A stretch of DNA of 6,763 nucleotides from DASRWI01 sp035654655. Its GTDB lineage: Bacteria; Bacteroidota; Ignavibacteria; Ignavibacteriales; Ignavibacteriaceae. Each line of letters opens with the position of its first letter. Position 1 is the first letter of the stretch. A program made the translations under genes and the position numbers. The stretch lies in NCBI GenBank assembly GCA_035654655.1, contig DASRWI010000027.1, positions 1 through 6,763 on the forward strand. The letters are read 5' to 3'. The notes under the pieces are model-generated. The model ran no database searches and was not told the DNA's origin. It saw only the letters and a program-made list of their open reading frames with translations. This document shows, piece by piece, positions 1 through 6,763 of the stretch.

Positions 1-201
1 GCTTTCAGCATGCTGAAAAATGTACCGGATCTGGGAGGCAAATACAATAACAAGGATTTGTTTGATTTTACAGAGATGTCTCGTGATTGGGTCAAATATT
101 TTTGTCAAGCAAATTATGACGAATTGTTGAACATTGAAAAACAAATTATAAATTTAAGTCAGAAAAGATGCTCATGGGATAATAATATAACCTTATTCTG
201 A
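1..201 (+). CDS. C-terminal end of an unrecognised protein (5' truncated)
   Basis: The reading frame is open from base 1 (Ala-Phe-Ser precede the first Met at base 10) to a TGA at 199-201, so this is most likely the tail of a longer gene that begins outside the window. A free-standing 63-residue protein starting at base 10 cannot be excluded. The visible 66 residues are charged and mostly helical in appearance, with Trp and several aromatic residues (DWVKYF), an Ile/Asn/Lys-rich stretch and a short tail ending in Leu-Phe. There is no membrane segment, and I do not recognise a family. The stop lies one base before the ATG of the large kinase-like gene, which implies co-transcription and probably translational coupling; the product may therefore be another component of the same system. 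Confidence 0.6.
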   Translation, partial: AFSMLKNVPDLGGKYNNKDLFDFTEMSRDWVKYFCQANYDELLNIEKQIINLSQKRCSWDNNITLF

Positions 202-202
202 T

Positions 203-3200
203 ATGAATTCCTTTTCTACAGTTAGTGCACTCACAAATATCGTTTCTGAATTTGATAAGCTCACATCATTAGCTTCTTTTTTTCAGTTTTTTGATTCTGC
301 ACCAAACTGCCTATATAATACTTCTTCTAAATGTCGAAAGAATAATTGCACTGAAGACAAGTGCATCAGAAAGTATAATAATAATGTAAATAAAATCATA
401 ACTGATCTTAGTAAAAAGTACTTCTCAAGTATTTTATGGAGTTCACCTACCTACTATTCTATTATAGAGAATAGATTTATTCTTAATAATGTGGATAAGG
501 AGGTTGACCAAAACAGCCTTAAATCATATCTTAAATCCAAGGACTTAATAAGGATATCTGAACTTGCCCAAAAAGAACTGAAGCTGAGCGATAATATTAG
601 CATTGTTGTATCATTGATTTCAACACTAAATCGTACCAATGTAGTTAAACCTTATAAAATTTTAACAAATGATAATAATAATCGTTTATCTAAACCAAAC
701 ACCCTTACAATAACCTTTAAGAATGACATTTTGAAATTTGTATTTGAAATTATAAATATCAATGATAAGCACATCAAAATAATTAAAAGATATAAACACT
801 TCTATGGTAAGGATAAACTTAACCAAATTATTACGAATCATTGTGGGAAATTAACATACGGTCTTCTCTTTCTCTTTAAAGTTGATTACTCCTTGAAACA
901 AATGATTTATCACGTAATTCATTTTGGTCAAGGAGTTAGTAACTTTGGAATTAATCTGGGGCTATCCAAATACGAGTATAGTTGTACTCGACAGATTGAA
1001 AGAGAAGAATTTATAAAAGAACTTCATGCAATTGTTAAGTACCATTATTACTTTTTGGCCCTAAAAGAACAGAAATTACGTCTTGAGGAAAAGAATTTAA
1101 AAACAGCTGTTATTTCAATTTTGGTTGATTCATATGCTCATAACATAAGTGCACACAGTCTTGCTGCCTTAAAGTGGTGGTTTGAACTAAGATCAAAAAT
1201 ACTTTGTAAACGAATTTATATTGGTAATGATCCAATCAAATTTGAAAATCTACAACCCCAAAATATTAATATTAAACGTGAAGTTAAAAATTATTCAACC
1301 TCCATTACGTCAGACTCCAGTCAATTTCAAACCGATGATCCGGTCTTTTCTACAGGATATAAATACTATGATGCTTTAGGTTTGACAGATAGCTCATTCA
1401 ATTCAAGATACTTTTCATTATTTGACCTACTTCAATATAACTTTTTGGATGACTCTTTTTCTAATATACTTAGCTTCAATAATGAACAGAAGTACAGTCA
1501 CAAGGTAAATGATACTTTCAAACCTAGATTTCCTGTATCATTGGATTATGCATTATTCCCTTTTTTAAGGTTTTTAAGGGATAAAGGTGCGTTCTGGAGT
1601 GGGGTTACCCGAGATATTAGTTTTGGAGGTGAGTCTAAATCCTGGTATGATATTCTATGGACTGATTTTTCAAACAATCCGCTGTATCTTGGCTCAATTG
1701 CAAAATCTGAAGGGATCACTAAATTAAAATTGAACCTTGCCATTCGACATCCTCTAACCAAAAATAAATGGATTTCCGGAAGATTCGTTACTATTGACCT
1801 GTCTCTTTTGGAGTATGAAGAGAGGATCGCAAATAATCCGCGTTTGAAAATTGAATACGATGAAAAGGATTACGAACTGATTGAAAGTTATTTACCTGCA
1901 TTGAACATTTTACCGGAAGATGTTAAAAAGAACAGAGTAAGCATTAATGATAGCATACTTTTCAAGCTTGATGAAAAACTTAAGGAAATATTATTGTCTG
2001 TAGATGCAGATAACGATGAATACTGCTTCTTTAATAATTCAAATAAATGCAAAAGGTATTCTTCAAAATTTGTAGACTCTTCTAAATATAACAAATATGC
2101 TTTGATTAGGCTTGGCAAGTGTTTTTCACATTTCAGAGAAATCCTTCAAACAAGTACATTCAAGGCATTTCTCCCTGGCGGTGTAATTGGAGAACATGCA
2201 CTTTTTACCATTTTTGAGAATTCAATAAGGAATATTAAGCATTACAAGAGTGAATCAGACTTGGCCAAAATTAGAAAACACGGAATTGATTTTTGGATTT
2301 CAATCGAAAACCTTAAAACTAATCCCAATAAATTTTTTAAAATCTGTGTATGGCTTGGGCATCCCAATAAATTACAAATTCATAGGAAGGATGAAAATAC
2401 ATTCCTATGGGAAAAGGTTTACCAATCCTCTGTTATGCCCATTTTGGATGAAAAAGATGGCATCCCAAGAATGGGCGGTAATGCCCAAGACAAGGCTTGT
2501 GCTGCAATGCTATTCAATACTAAATTCAGTTCAGTAGAGAGTAGAAGCGGAGATGTCCTTTTGAATTATCCATGGAAACATTATGTTACCAATCAATCTG
2601 AATATCATTTTGTGTCTGATTATGATCTACCTGATATCCATGGATGTTCTGAAGACGAGAGAAGTATCAAAATAGATAAATATAGAAAAGCCATAAACAG
2701 CGATTCAACAGGTGTCCTAAAGAGTTTTTTTCTTGTATGGAGAGGAGAAGATTATTTATTACTCAAAGATACTAAGGACCTTTGTGGAGAAAATATATCA
2801 CGATTCAAATTCTTGATTATTCAGAATGTAAAAGAACAGGACCATCTTCTTGAAATGTCAAGAAGAGAAGGTGTTATTCGAATAATTTCTGATAAAAAAG
2901 GACAAGCCATTCTCAAAACGAAGGTAAAAAAACCTTATAAGGGGAATCAAATTCTGGAGCAATTATATTTTTTGTGGCTGAAGTCATGGTTGAGGATCGA
3001 AGATAATTTAAAGATTGTTTTTGTACATAATTGGGACAGAAAAGTAATAGAAATTAATATTAAGAAAAAGACTATTCAAGATGTTGGGTCAGAATTAAAC
3101 TCTTCAACTCATAACGTGATTTTGACAATTTCTCATGGCGGTCTAGATGAAGATAACTGCTGTAATATCAGGAGTCATGGAATGTTTTGGAATAAATTCT

Positions 3201-3778
3201 TTTCAAATTTCGAAAGTAACCCATGCAAACTAGTGAGTAATTCTCAAAATATAGTTGAATTAACCGAAAATAAAAATTTGATTCTTGAATTTGCAGAAAT
3301 AGTTGCTTCACGTATATACATTTTTGATAACAGACTGCATTCAAGATTGCCTTTAAGCAAACAAAAAATAAGTGTTTATGAAACTGCGCTTAATTTTCTA
3401 ATAAGAGAAGAAAAGCTTATTGAAAATTCTTTTAAATATGATATAAACAACCTTATTTGTCAATATGGTTCCCCACATATTTTAATAATTCATCTTTCTT
3501 TTATTGAGTCACTTGGATATCCTGAAACAACAAAAGGTTTTATAAATGAATTCATTAAGAATGAACTTGAACACTTAATTTCTAATCCAAATTTTATATT
3601 AGTGATCACCACCGGAAGAGGCAGAAGTTCGTGGATTAATGAACTGAACTCTAATTATTCAAAGCACACTATCTTCAAACCAATTGAGTCCTTTATAAAT
3701 GCAATTGAAAGTGGAATTTCATATAACGATGATTTTGACATTAAATACAATTTGATTAAAGTTGTTTTTGGATCTTAA
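203..3778 (+). CDS. Large histidine-kinase-like protein with diverged GHKL ATPase domain and receiver-like C-terminus
   Basis: This 1191-residue protein has no signal peptide or membrane helix and is probably a cytoplasmic signalling ATPase. Domains in order: a Cys cluster (C36, C44, C49, C54); a predicted coiled coil at about 262-300 leading into an H-box-like motif with H313 and H318 (AHNISAHSL); a long unassigned region at 340-640; a GHKL-type ATPase region at about 640-790. Its N-box is convincing (E672, N673, N677, H680; pattern ENxxxNxxKH). The G1 box is eroded to WLGHP, without the usual Asp, and the G2 region is an unusual GG followed by QDKxCA (758-767). An alpha/beta module with NW (943-944) and SHGG (977-980) follows, then a receiver-like domain at 1022-1175 with D1042, H1097 where phospho-Asp is expected, T1136/T1137, and K1159-P1160. 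The ATG at 203 lies one base after the upstream stop. Kinase activity is inferred; it could instead be an ATP-driven switch like other non-kinase GHKL proteins. Confidence 0.85.
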   Translation: MNSFSTVSALTNIVSEFDKLTSLASFFQFFDSAPNCLYNTSSKCRKNNCTEDKCIRKYNNNVNKIITDLSKKYFSSILWSSPTYYSIIENRFILNNVDKEVDQNSLKSYLKSKDLIRISELAQKELKLSDNISIVVSLISTLNRTNVVKPYKILTNDNNNRLSKPNTLTITFKNDILKFVFEIININDKHIKIIKRYKHFYGKDKLNQIITNHCGKLTYGLLFLFKVDYSLKQMIYHVIHFGQGVSNFGINLGLSKYEYSCTRQIEREEFIKELHAIVKYHYYFLALKEQKLRLEEKNLKTAVISILVDSYAHNISAHSLAALKWWFELRSKILCKRIYIGNDPIKFENLQPQNINIKREVKNYSTSITSDSSQFQTDDPVFSTGYKYYDALGLTDSSFNSRYFSLFDLLQYNFLDDSFSNILSFNNEQKYSHKVNDTFKPRFPVSLDYALFPFLRFLRDKGAFWSGVTRDISFGGESKSWYDILWTDFSNNPLYLGSIAKSEGITKLKLNLAIRHPLTKNKWISGRFVTIDLSLLEYEERIANNPRLKIEYDEKDYELIESYLPALNILPEDVKKNRVSINDSILFKLDEKLKEILLSVDADNDEYCFFNNSNKCKRYSSKFVDSSKYNKYALIRLGKCFSHFREILQTSTFKAFLPGGVIGEHALFTIFENSIRNIKHYKSESDLAKIRKHGIDFWISIENLKTNPNKFFKICVWLGHPNKLQIHRKDENTFLWEKVYQSSVMPILDEKDGIPRMGGNAQDKACAAMLFNTKFSSVESRSGDVLLNYPWKHYVTNQSEYHFVSDYDLPDIHGCSEDERSIKIDKYRKAINSDSTGVLKSFFLVWRGEDYLLLKDTKDLCGENISRFKFLIIQNVKEQDHLLEMSRREGVIRIISDKKGQAILKTKVKKPYKGNQILEQLYFLWLKSWLRIEDNLKIVFVHNWDRKVIEINIKKKTIQDVGSELNSSTHNVILTISHGGLDEDNCCNIRSHGMFWNKFFSNFESNPCKLVSNSQNIVELTENKNLILEFAEIVASRIYIFDNRLHSRLPLSKQKISVYETALNFLIREEKLIENSFKYDINNLICQYGSPHILIIHLSFIESLGYPETTKGFINEFIKNELEHLISNPNFILVITTGRGRSSWINELNSNYSKHTIFKPIESFINAIESGISYNDDFDIKYNLIKVVFGS

Positions 3779-3788
3779 CTTAAAAATC

Positions 3789-4451
3789 ATGGATAGAATT
3801 GTTTTCCTTAATTGGCACTGGAAATTTTTATCAAAGACTGAGTTTTTCAGTGAAAATTGCAAAGATTTACTGCTCCTTTCAAATATTAACAATTCGGTTC
3901 TTTTTAACTCTTACATAAAAAGTGTTCTTGATTATAATAAACCTTCAATGTGCCTTATTTTATCACATAATCATGGAAGTATAGATTGCAGTATCCCGAA
4001 AAATAATATCAAATACGAGGGTGATATTAATCCTAATATTGTTGAATTTGGTTGGCATAATTCACTAACCAGAGATCTATACTACGGTGATCTTAATAAG
4101 AATGGTCTATTTCACCCTGATGAAAAGATAGTTCAAATTCATCTGGAAAACTTCGAGAAAGTTTGGAATAAGTATTATATCCTCGAAAAAGTACAATTAT
4201 TAAAAAGTGATTTTCGTACACATACCGATATAATATATATGAATCAATTATTGACACTTGAATTCATTGAGATGGTATATTTAAAAATCAACGAAATTCA
4301 AAACTTTTATAATAAAATTGACTGCAAATTTCATATAACAGATTTTAATATAAAATCGAGAAGTACTGATGTTGATATGATTAAATCATTTATTAATGAA
4401 ACTAATGAAAGATTGGACGGCTTAATTAAAAAAATATCAAATAATAATTAA
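3789..4451 (+). CDS. Small protein paralogous to the NW/SH-G module of the upstream large protein
   Basis: This is a 220-residue soluble protein. I chose the ATG at 3789, 10 bases after the upstream stop; an in-frame ATG at 3762 would add nine residues and overlap the upstream gene by 17 bases. I recognise no named family, but the protein matches the 935-1050 region of its large neighbour in order and spacing. It starts IVFLNW (large protein: IVFVHNW), has SHNHG at 59-63 after a hydrophobic strand (SHGG), WNKYY at 126-130 (WNKFF), and LTLEFIEMV at 155-163 (LILEFAEIV). The last two motifs are 33 residues apart here and 34 in the large protein. The receiver-like strands that follow in the large protein are absent; this protein ends in a charged, helical, Asn-rich tail. 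A partner or regulatory subunit made by domain duplication is the simplest reading. The His-Gly motif faintly recalls caspase-like or CHAT peptidases, but I see no matching catalytic Cys, so I do not call a protease. Confidence 0.8.
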   Translation: MDRIVFLNWHWKFLSKTEFFSENCKDLLLLSNINNSVLFNSYIKSVLDYNKPSMCLILSHNHGSIDCSIPKNNIKYEGDINPNIVEFGWHNSLTRDLYYGDLNKNGLFHPDEKIVQIHLENFEKVWNKYYILEKVQLLKSDFRTHTDIIYMNQLLTLEFIEMVYLKINEIQNFYNKIDCKFHITDFNIKSRSTDVDMIKSFINETNERLDGLIKKISNNN

Positions 4452-4505
4452 AGTAGTTCAAATTTTAATTATGTTATTGCTTGTATATATTTAACTCTTC
4501 ACAAC

Positions 4506-6245
4506 ATGAAATTCAAAACACAAACAGTATTGTTTTACACCAGAAATCATGAAAGAAGAAAGCAATTTGAAAAGCTTTGTGTGGATTTCAAAAACCATAA
4601 ATATTATAAGTTTATTTATGATACTGATATAAATCTAAAATTATCCAAGGCTAATCATTTTTGTGATGTTTTTAACATTTTTGATGACATTAACCTTGAG
4701 GTTCTTGTGACATCTATCTTGATAATTGACCCATATTTCTTGTTTGATTCCCCAGTAAGATATTCTGAAGATGAGTATGAGCTAATTGTAAAATTTATAC
4801 TCATGTATCCTGAATTAAAAATATTTTTTTATACGTCTGAAAATAACTTGGACTTCTTAATAACATATATTAAATCAAAGTACGAATCAAGCACAGACAA
4901 GAGGAATATAGATCTTAAATTTAACACTCCTGAATTAAAATATAATCATATTTTTTCACTTCAAAGTATTCAAGAATCTTTCGAGCTTGCTATTTCTGGT
5001 AAGAGCAATATGTTTGACTTTTCCGGTATAAGGACTGTATTAAAAAACTGTTTGCTGGAAGATATAAAAGCAGCTAAAGATAATTTCAAAGAGCTTCATA
5101 CGAAAAGAGAATCTTACATTGCTTTTACTATAGATGAGGAAAGTAAGCAGGCTTATTTTAATGCTTATACATTATATAGATATGGATTTCGTGTTATGCC
5201 TGTAATTTCCTTTAGACAATTGTCAAATTTGCGAATTCAAGGTTATATATTTCAAAACAAAGACACTCCAAAGCTAATTATTAGGGACTGGGATCTGCAA
5301 TTTGAAGATTATGATTATAACAGCCCTGACTCGAAAGTGTTGAAAACCTCAAGTAGTGAATCAGTGCGGAGCCCTGAACTTTTATCTCAACTTAGAGAAT
5401 TATGTTTCAATAAGGCTAAGAATCAATGGTCACAAATTGATGAAATTTGGAAGAGTTTTCCAAATAGCAGGTACTATTTTATTACAAGGTGTTTTAATGA
5501 AAATGATAAAAACTTCAATACACCTCATTGTGACTTAAATCCAAGTTTTACAGAACATTACATACTCGAAAATAATAAATCTCGATGCACCCTCCGAGGA
5601 CTTGTCAAACCAATCGAGGGAATGTCTCAATTTCTCAAAATATTAGGTTCATTCTATAATTCTATAGGGAAAGATGAGTATAGAAATTTTTATAGGAAAT
5701 TTTTTCTTGACGAAACTCCAATGGATTCGACAAGAAAGCAGACTAATGCAGAGAAGCTTGTATATGATCAGATTGGAGGCCATGCCATCTCTCCGAAGGT
5801 CCTTAGCTTAGCAGAAACTCTAATAAACAGAAGTCAGGCATACTATGAACAAAATTATTTTATGACTGCAGCCCTACTCTCCCAGGAAGCATTGGAATTA
5901 TTGAATGGATTTCATTTTTTAGAAATGCTTAGGGCATTATATTTACGTACTATATCTGAAACGCAACTTGAAGTTGAATTAATTGGTGCAAGCGATGATC
6001 CTGATTTAGTACATATTAAATTTCGGGAACTAAAATCTCTTGCAAAACGCATTTGTTGGAACAATGATGAAGCTTATAGGAATTTATTAAATCAGCTTGC
6101 AATAGATTTAAGACATATCTACATGGATAAAGAACTATTGGAATCTGCTGATGCATGTCTGAGAGAGTATGTGCAGAATGCCTCTGGAAAAAATATTACT
6201 GATTTTTTCCCTGAATATCTGAAAAAATATTTTATTGATTTTTGA
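4506..6245 (+). CDS. Rossmann/receiver-like protein with TPR-like helical C-terminus
   Basis: This is a 579-residue soluble protein. Residues about 5-165 alternate hydrophobic strands and helices as in receiver or Rossmann folds: strand TVLFYTR (7-13), a strand ending in an acidic residue, ILIIDPYF (71-78, D75), and KIFFYTSEN (105-113). A second alpha/beta segment at 202-270 contains AFTIDEE (206-212), a helix with QAYFNAYTLYRYGFRV (215-230), and LIIRDWDLQF (257-266). From about 430 to 560 the protein is helical, with TPR-like spacing of Ala, Tyr and Leu (for example SQAYYEQN, then AALLSQEALELL). D75 could be a phosphoacceptor receiving from the large H-box protein, but the acidic pocket usual after strand 1 is not visible (TRNHE instead), so it may be a pseudo-receiver or ligand-binding fold. 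The ATG at 4506 follows a 54-base gap with no purine-rich ribosome site. The protein is likely a sensor or adaptor of the operon; I do not recognise a named family. Confidence 0.82.
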   Translation: MKFKTQTVLFYTRNHERRKQFEKLCVDFKNHKYYKFIYDTDINLKLSKANHFCDVFNIFDDINLEVLVTSILIIDPYFLFDSPVRYSEDEYELIVKFILMYPELKIFFYTSENNLDFLITYIKSKYESSTDKRNIDLKFNTPELKYNHIFSLQSIQESFELAISGKSNMFDFSGIRTVLKNCLLEDIKAAKDNFKELHTKRESYIAFTIDEESKQAYFNAYTLYRYGFRVMPVISFRQLSNLRIQGYIFQNKDTPKLIIRDWDLQFEDYDYNSPDSKVLKTSSSESVRSPELLSQLRELCFNKAKNQWSQIDEIWKSFPNSRYYFITRCFNENDKNFNTPHCDLNPSFTEHYILENNKSRCTLRGLVKPIEGMSQFLKILGSFYNSIGKDEYRNFYRKFFLDETPMDSTRKQTNAEKLVYDQIGGHAISPKVLSLAETLINRSQAYYEQNYFMTAALLSQEALELLNGFHFLEMLRALYLRTISETQLEVELIGASDDPDLVHIKFRELKSLAKRICWNNDEAYRNLLNQLAIDLRHIYMDKELLESADACLREYVQNASGKNITDFFPEYLKKYFIDF

Positions 6246-6253
6246 AATAAAGA

Positions 6254-6763
6254 ATGAAAAGACTTACAGATTTATCAAAAAACATAAAAAGCCAGTTTAA
6301 AAATTTTAGGTTTTATTTCCTTGATTTTGGTTGGATTGGATTCTTGTTCCTGGGTACTAACTTAATTTGTCTTTTCTCTTTTAAAGACTATTATAAGTAT
6401 ATTCTGCCCCTGCTGCTTGTTCCCTTTGTAATTATATTCCTAATATCAAGAAGGAGAAAACTATTTCCAATCTATGTTCTGGTTGGGAGAACAATAAATA
6501 TTTCAGGAATAATAATGTCATTTATTATTGTTCAGATTTTATTTACATTAATATATTCTGTTTATCTAAACAATTGCTGTGATTTCATTACACTTGCTAT
6601 TCATTCATTAAATTCCGCTGTAAGTCTGGATACAGGACAAATTCTTGATGAGTTTAGTTCCAACACATGTTATAAGGACGATGTCTATGTAATCAGCACA
6701 ATCCAGATCATTTTCAGCTGGCTTTATCTTGGTTTGCTGATTTCCTCTTTATATCAGAGATTA
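6254..6763 (+). CDS. Multi-pass membrane protein with ion-channel-like pore region (3' truncated)
   Basis: The frame stays open from the ATG at 6254 to the window end, giving the first 170 residues of a longer protein. The start is well fixed: an in-frame TAA lies at 6248-6250, and the ATG is 8 bases after the upstream stop. Hydrophobic segments sit at about 22-42, 48-66, 81-104 and 143-166. A cluster of basic residues (SRRRK, 65-69) follows the second, consistent with a cytoplasmic loop. Between segments 3 and 4, residues 112-128 (ITLAIHSLNSAVSLDTG) form a short amphipathic stretch in the place of a pore helix and loop, and segment 4 ends WLYLGLLISSLYQRL, like the inner helix of two-TM potassium-channel-type domains. 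The TVGYG filter is absent and C108, C109 and C139 flank the loop, so ion selectivity, if any, is unknown. As last visible gene of the operon it could be the membrane effector (inference). Another membrane protein class remains possible. Confidence 0.75.
   Translation, partial: MKRLTDLSKNIKSQFKNFRFYFLDFGWIGFLFLGTNLICLFSFKDYYKYILPLLLVPFVIIFLISRRRKLFPIYVLVGRTINISGIIMSFIIVQILFTLIYSVYLNNCCDFITLAIHSLNSAVSLDTGQILDEFSSNTCYKDDVYVISTIQIIFSWLYLGLLISSLYQRL

Noticed and set aside
454..639. Minus-strand open frame inside the large gene
   Set aside because: It is antisense to a continuous, domain-bearing coding region and has no recognisable protein features; it is a shadow frame.
1546..2118. Two further minus-strand open frames (1546-1761 and 1888-2118)
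   Set aside because: Both are antisense to the large gene, short and low in complexity (Ser/Leu-rich mirrors of the sense codons).
2250..2537. Plus-strand 95-residue frame overlapping the ATPase region
   Set aside because: It lies in another frame over the N-box and G2 region of the large protein, where the sense frame is clearly the conserved one.
3789..4451. Caspase-like or CHAT protease reading of the SHNHG motif
   Set aside because: A strand plus His-Gly is suggestive, but no following strand ends in a catalytic Cys at the expected place, and the paralogous module in the large protein lacks one too.
4420..4470. AT-rich inverted repeats (TTAATTAA-like) around the end of the 220-residue gene as a terminator
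   Set aside because: There is no GC-rich stem followed by a T-run; the pairing is only that expected of AT-rich sequence.
4463..4493. Possible Bacteroidota-type promoter (TTTT, 19 bases, TATATTTA) in the 54-base gap before the 579-residue gene
   Set aside because: Both boxes miss the consensus final G, the region is AT-rich so such matches are frequent by chance, and the implied transcript start would be only a few bases before the ATG.
5356..5538. Plus-strand 60-residue frame inside the 579-residue gene
   Set aside because: It is an alternative frame of a well-supported long gene with no independent start context or domain.

Overview
The window is AT-rich, dense in Lys/Asn/Ile codons, uses the standard code, and has no Shine-Dalgarno-like purine tract ahead of any start codon. 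Together these suggest a Bacteroidota genome (inference; nothing in the window fixes the taxon). Every supportable gene lies on the + strand and the gaps are tiny (1, 10, 54 and 8 bases), so the whole window reads as one operon that is cut at both ends. I see no tRNA, rRNA, CRISPR array, insertion sequence, transposase or clear terminator.

Layout: (1) 1-201, the C-terminal end of an unrecognised protein. (2) 203-3778, a 1191-residue multidomain protein with a Cys cluster near its N-terminus, a histidine-kinase-like H-box, a strongly diverged GHKL ATPase fold with a good N-box, an alpha/beta module with NW and SHGG motifs, and a receiver-like C-terminal domain in which the usual phospho-Asp position is His. 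(3) 3789-4451, a 220-residue protein that looks like a stand-alone diverged copy of the NW/SH-G module inside the large protein. (4) 4506-6245, a 579-residue protein with one or two Rossmann/receiver-like alpha/beta domains and a helical, TPR-like C-terminus. (5) 6254 to the window end, the first 170 residues of a membrane protein whose last part has the helix/pore-loop/helix layout of a two-TM ion channel, without a recognisable selectivity filter.

How they may work together (inference): the large ATPase/kinase-like protein, its small paralogue and the Rossmann-TPR protein would form a cytoplasmic sensing and signalling assembly, and the membrane protein would be the output. ATPase or phosphorelay-like signalling coupled to a membrane effector recalls anti-phage conflict systems; Detocs is a known two-component-like example, but these proteins do not look like its parts. 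I do not recognise this exact gene set as a named system. It is a reasonable candidate for an undescribed defence or signalling operon, but the sequence alone does not prove a function.
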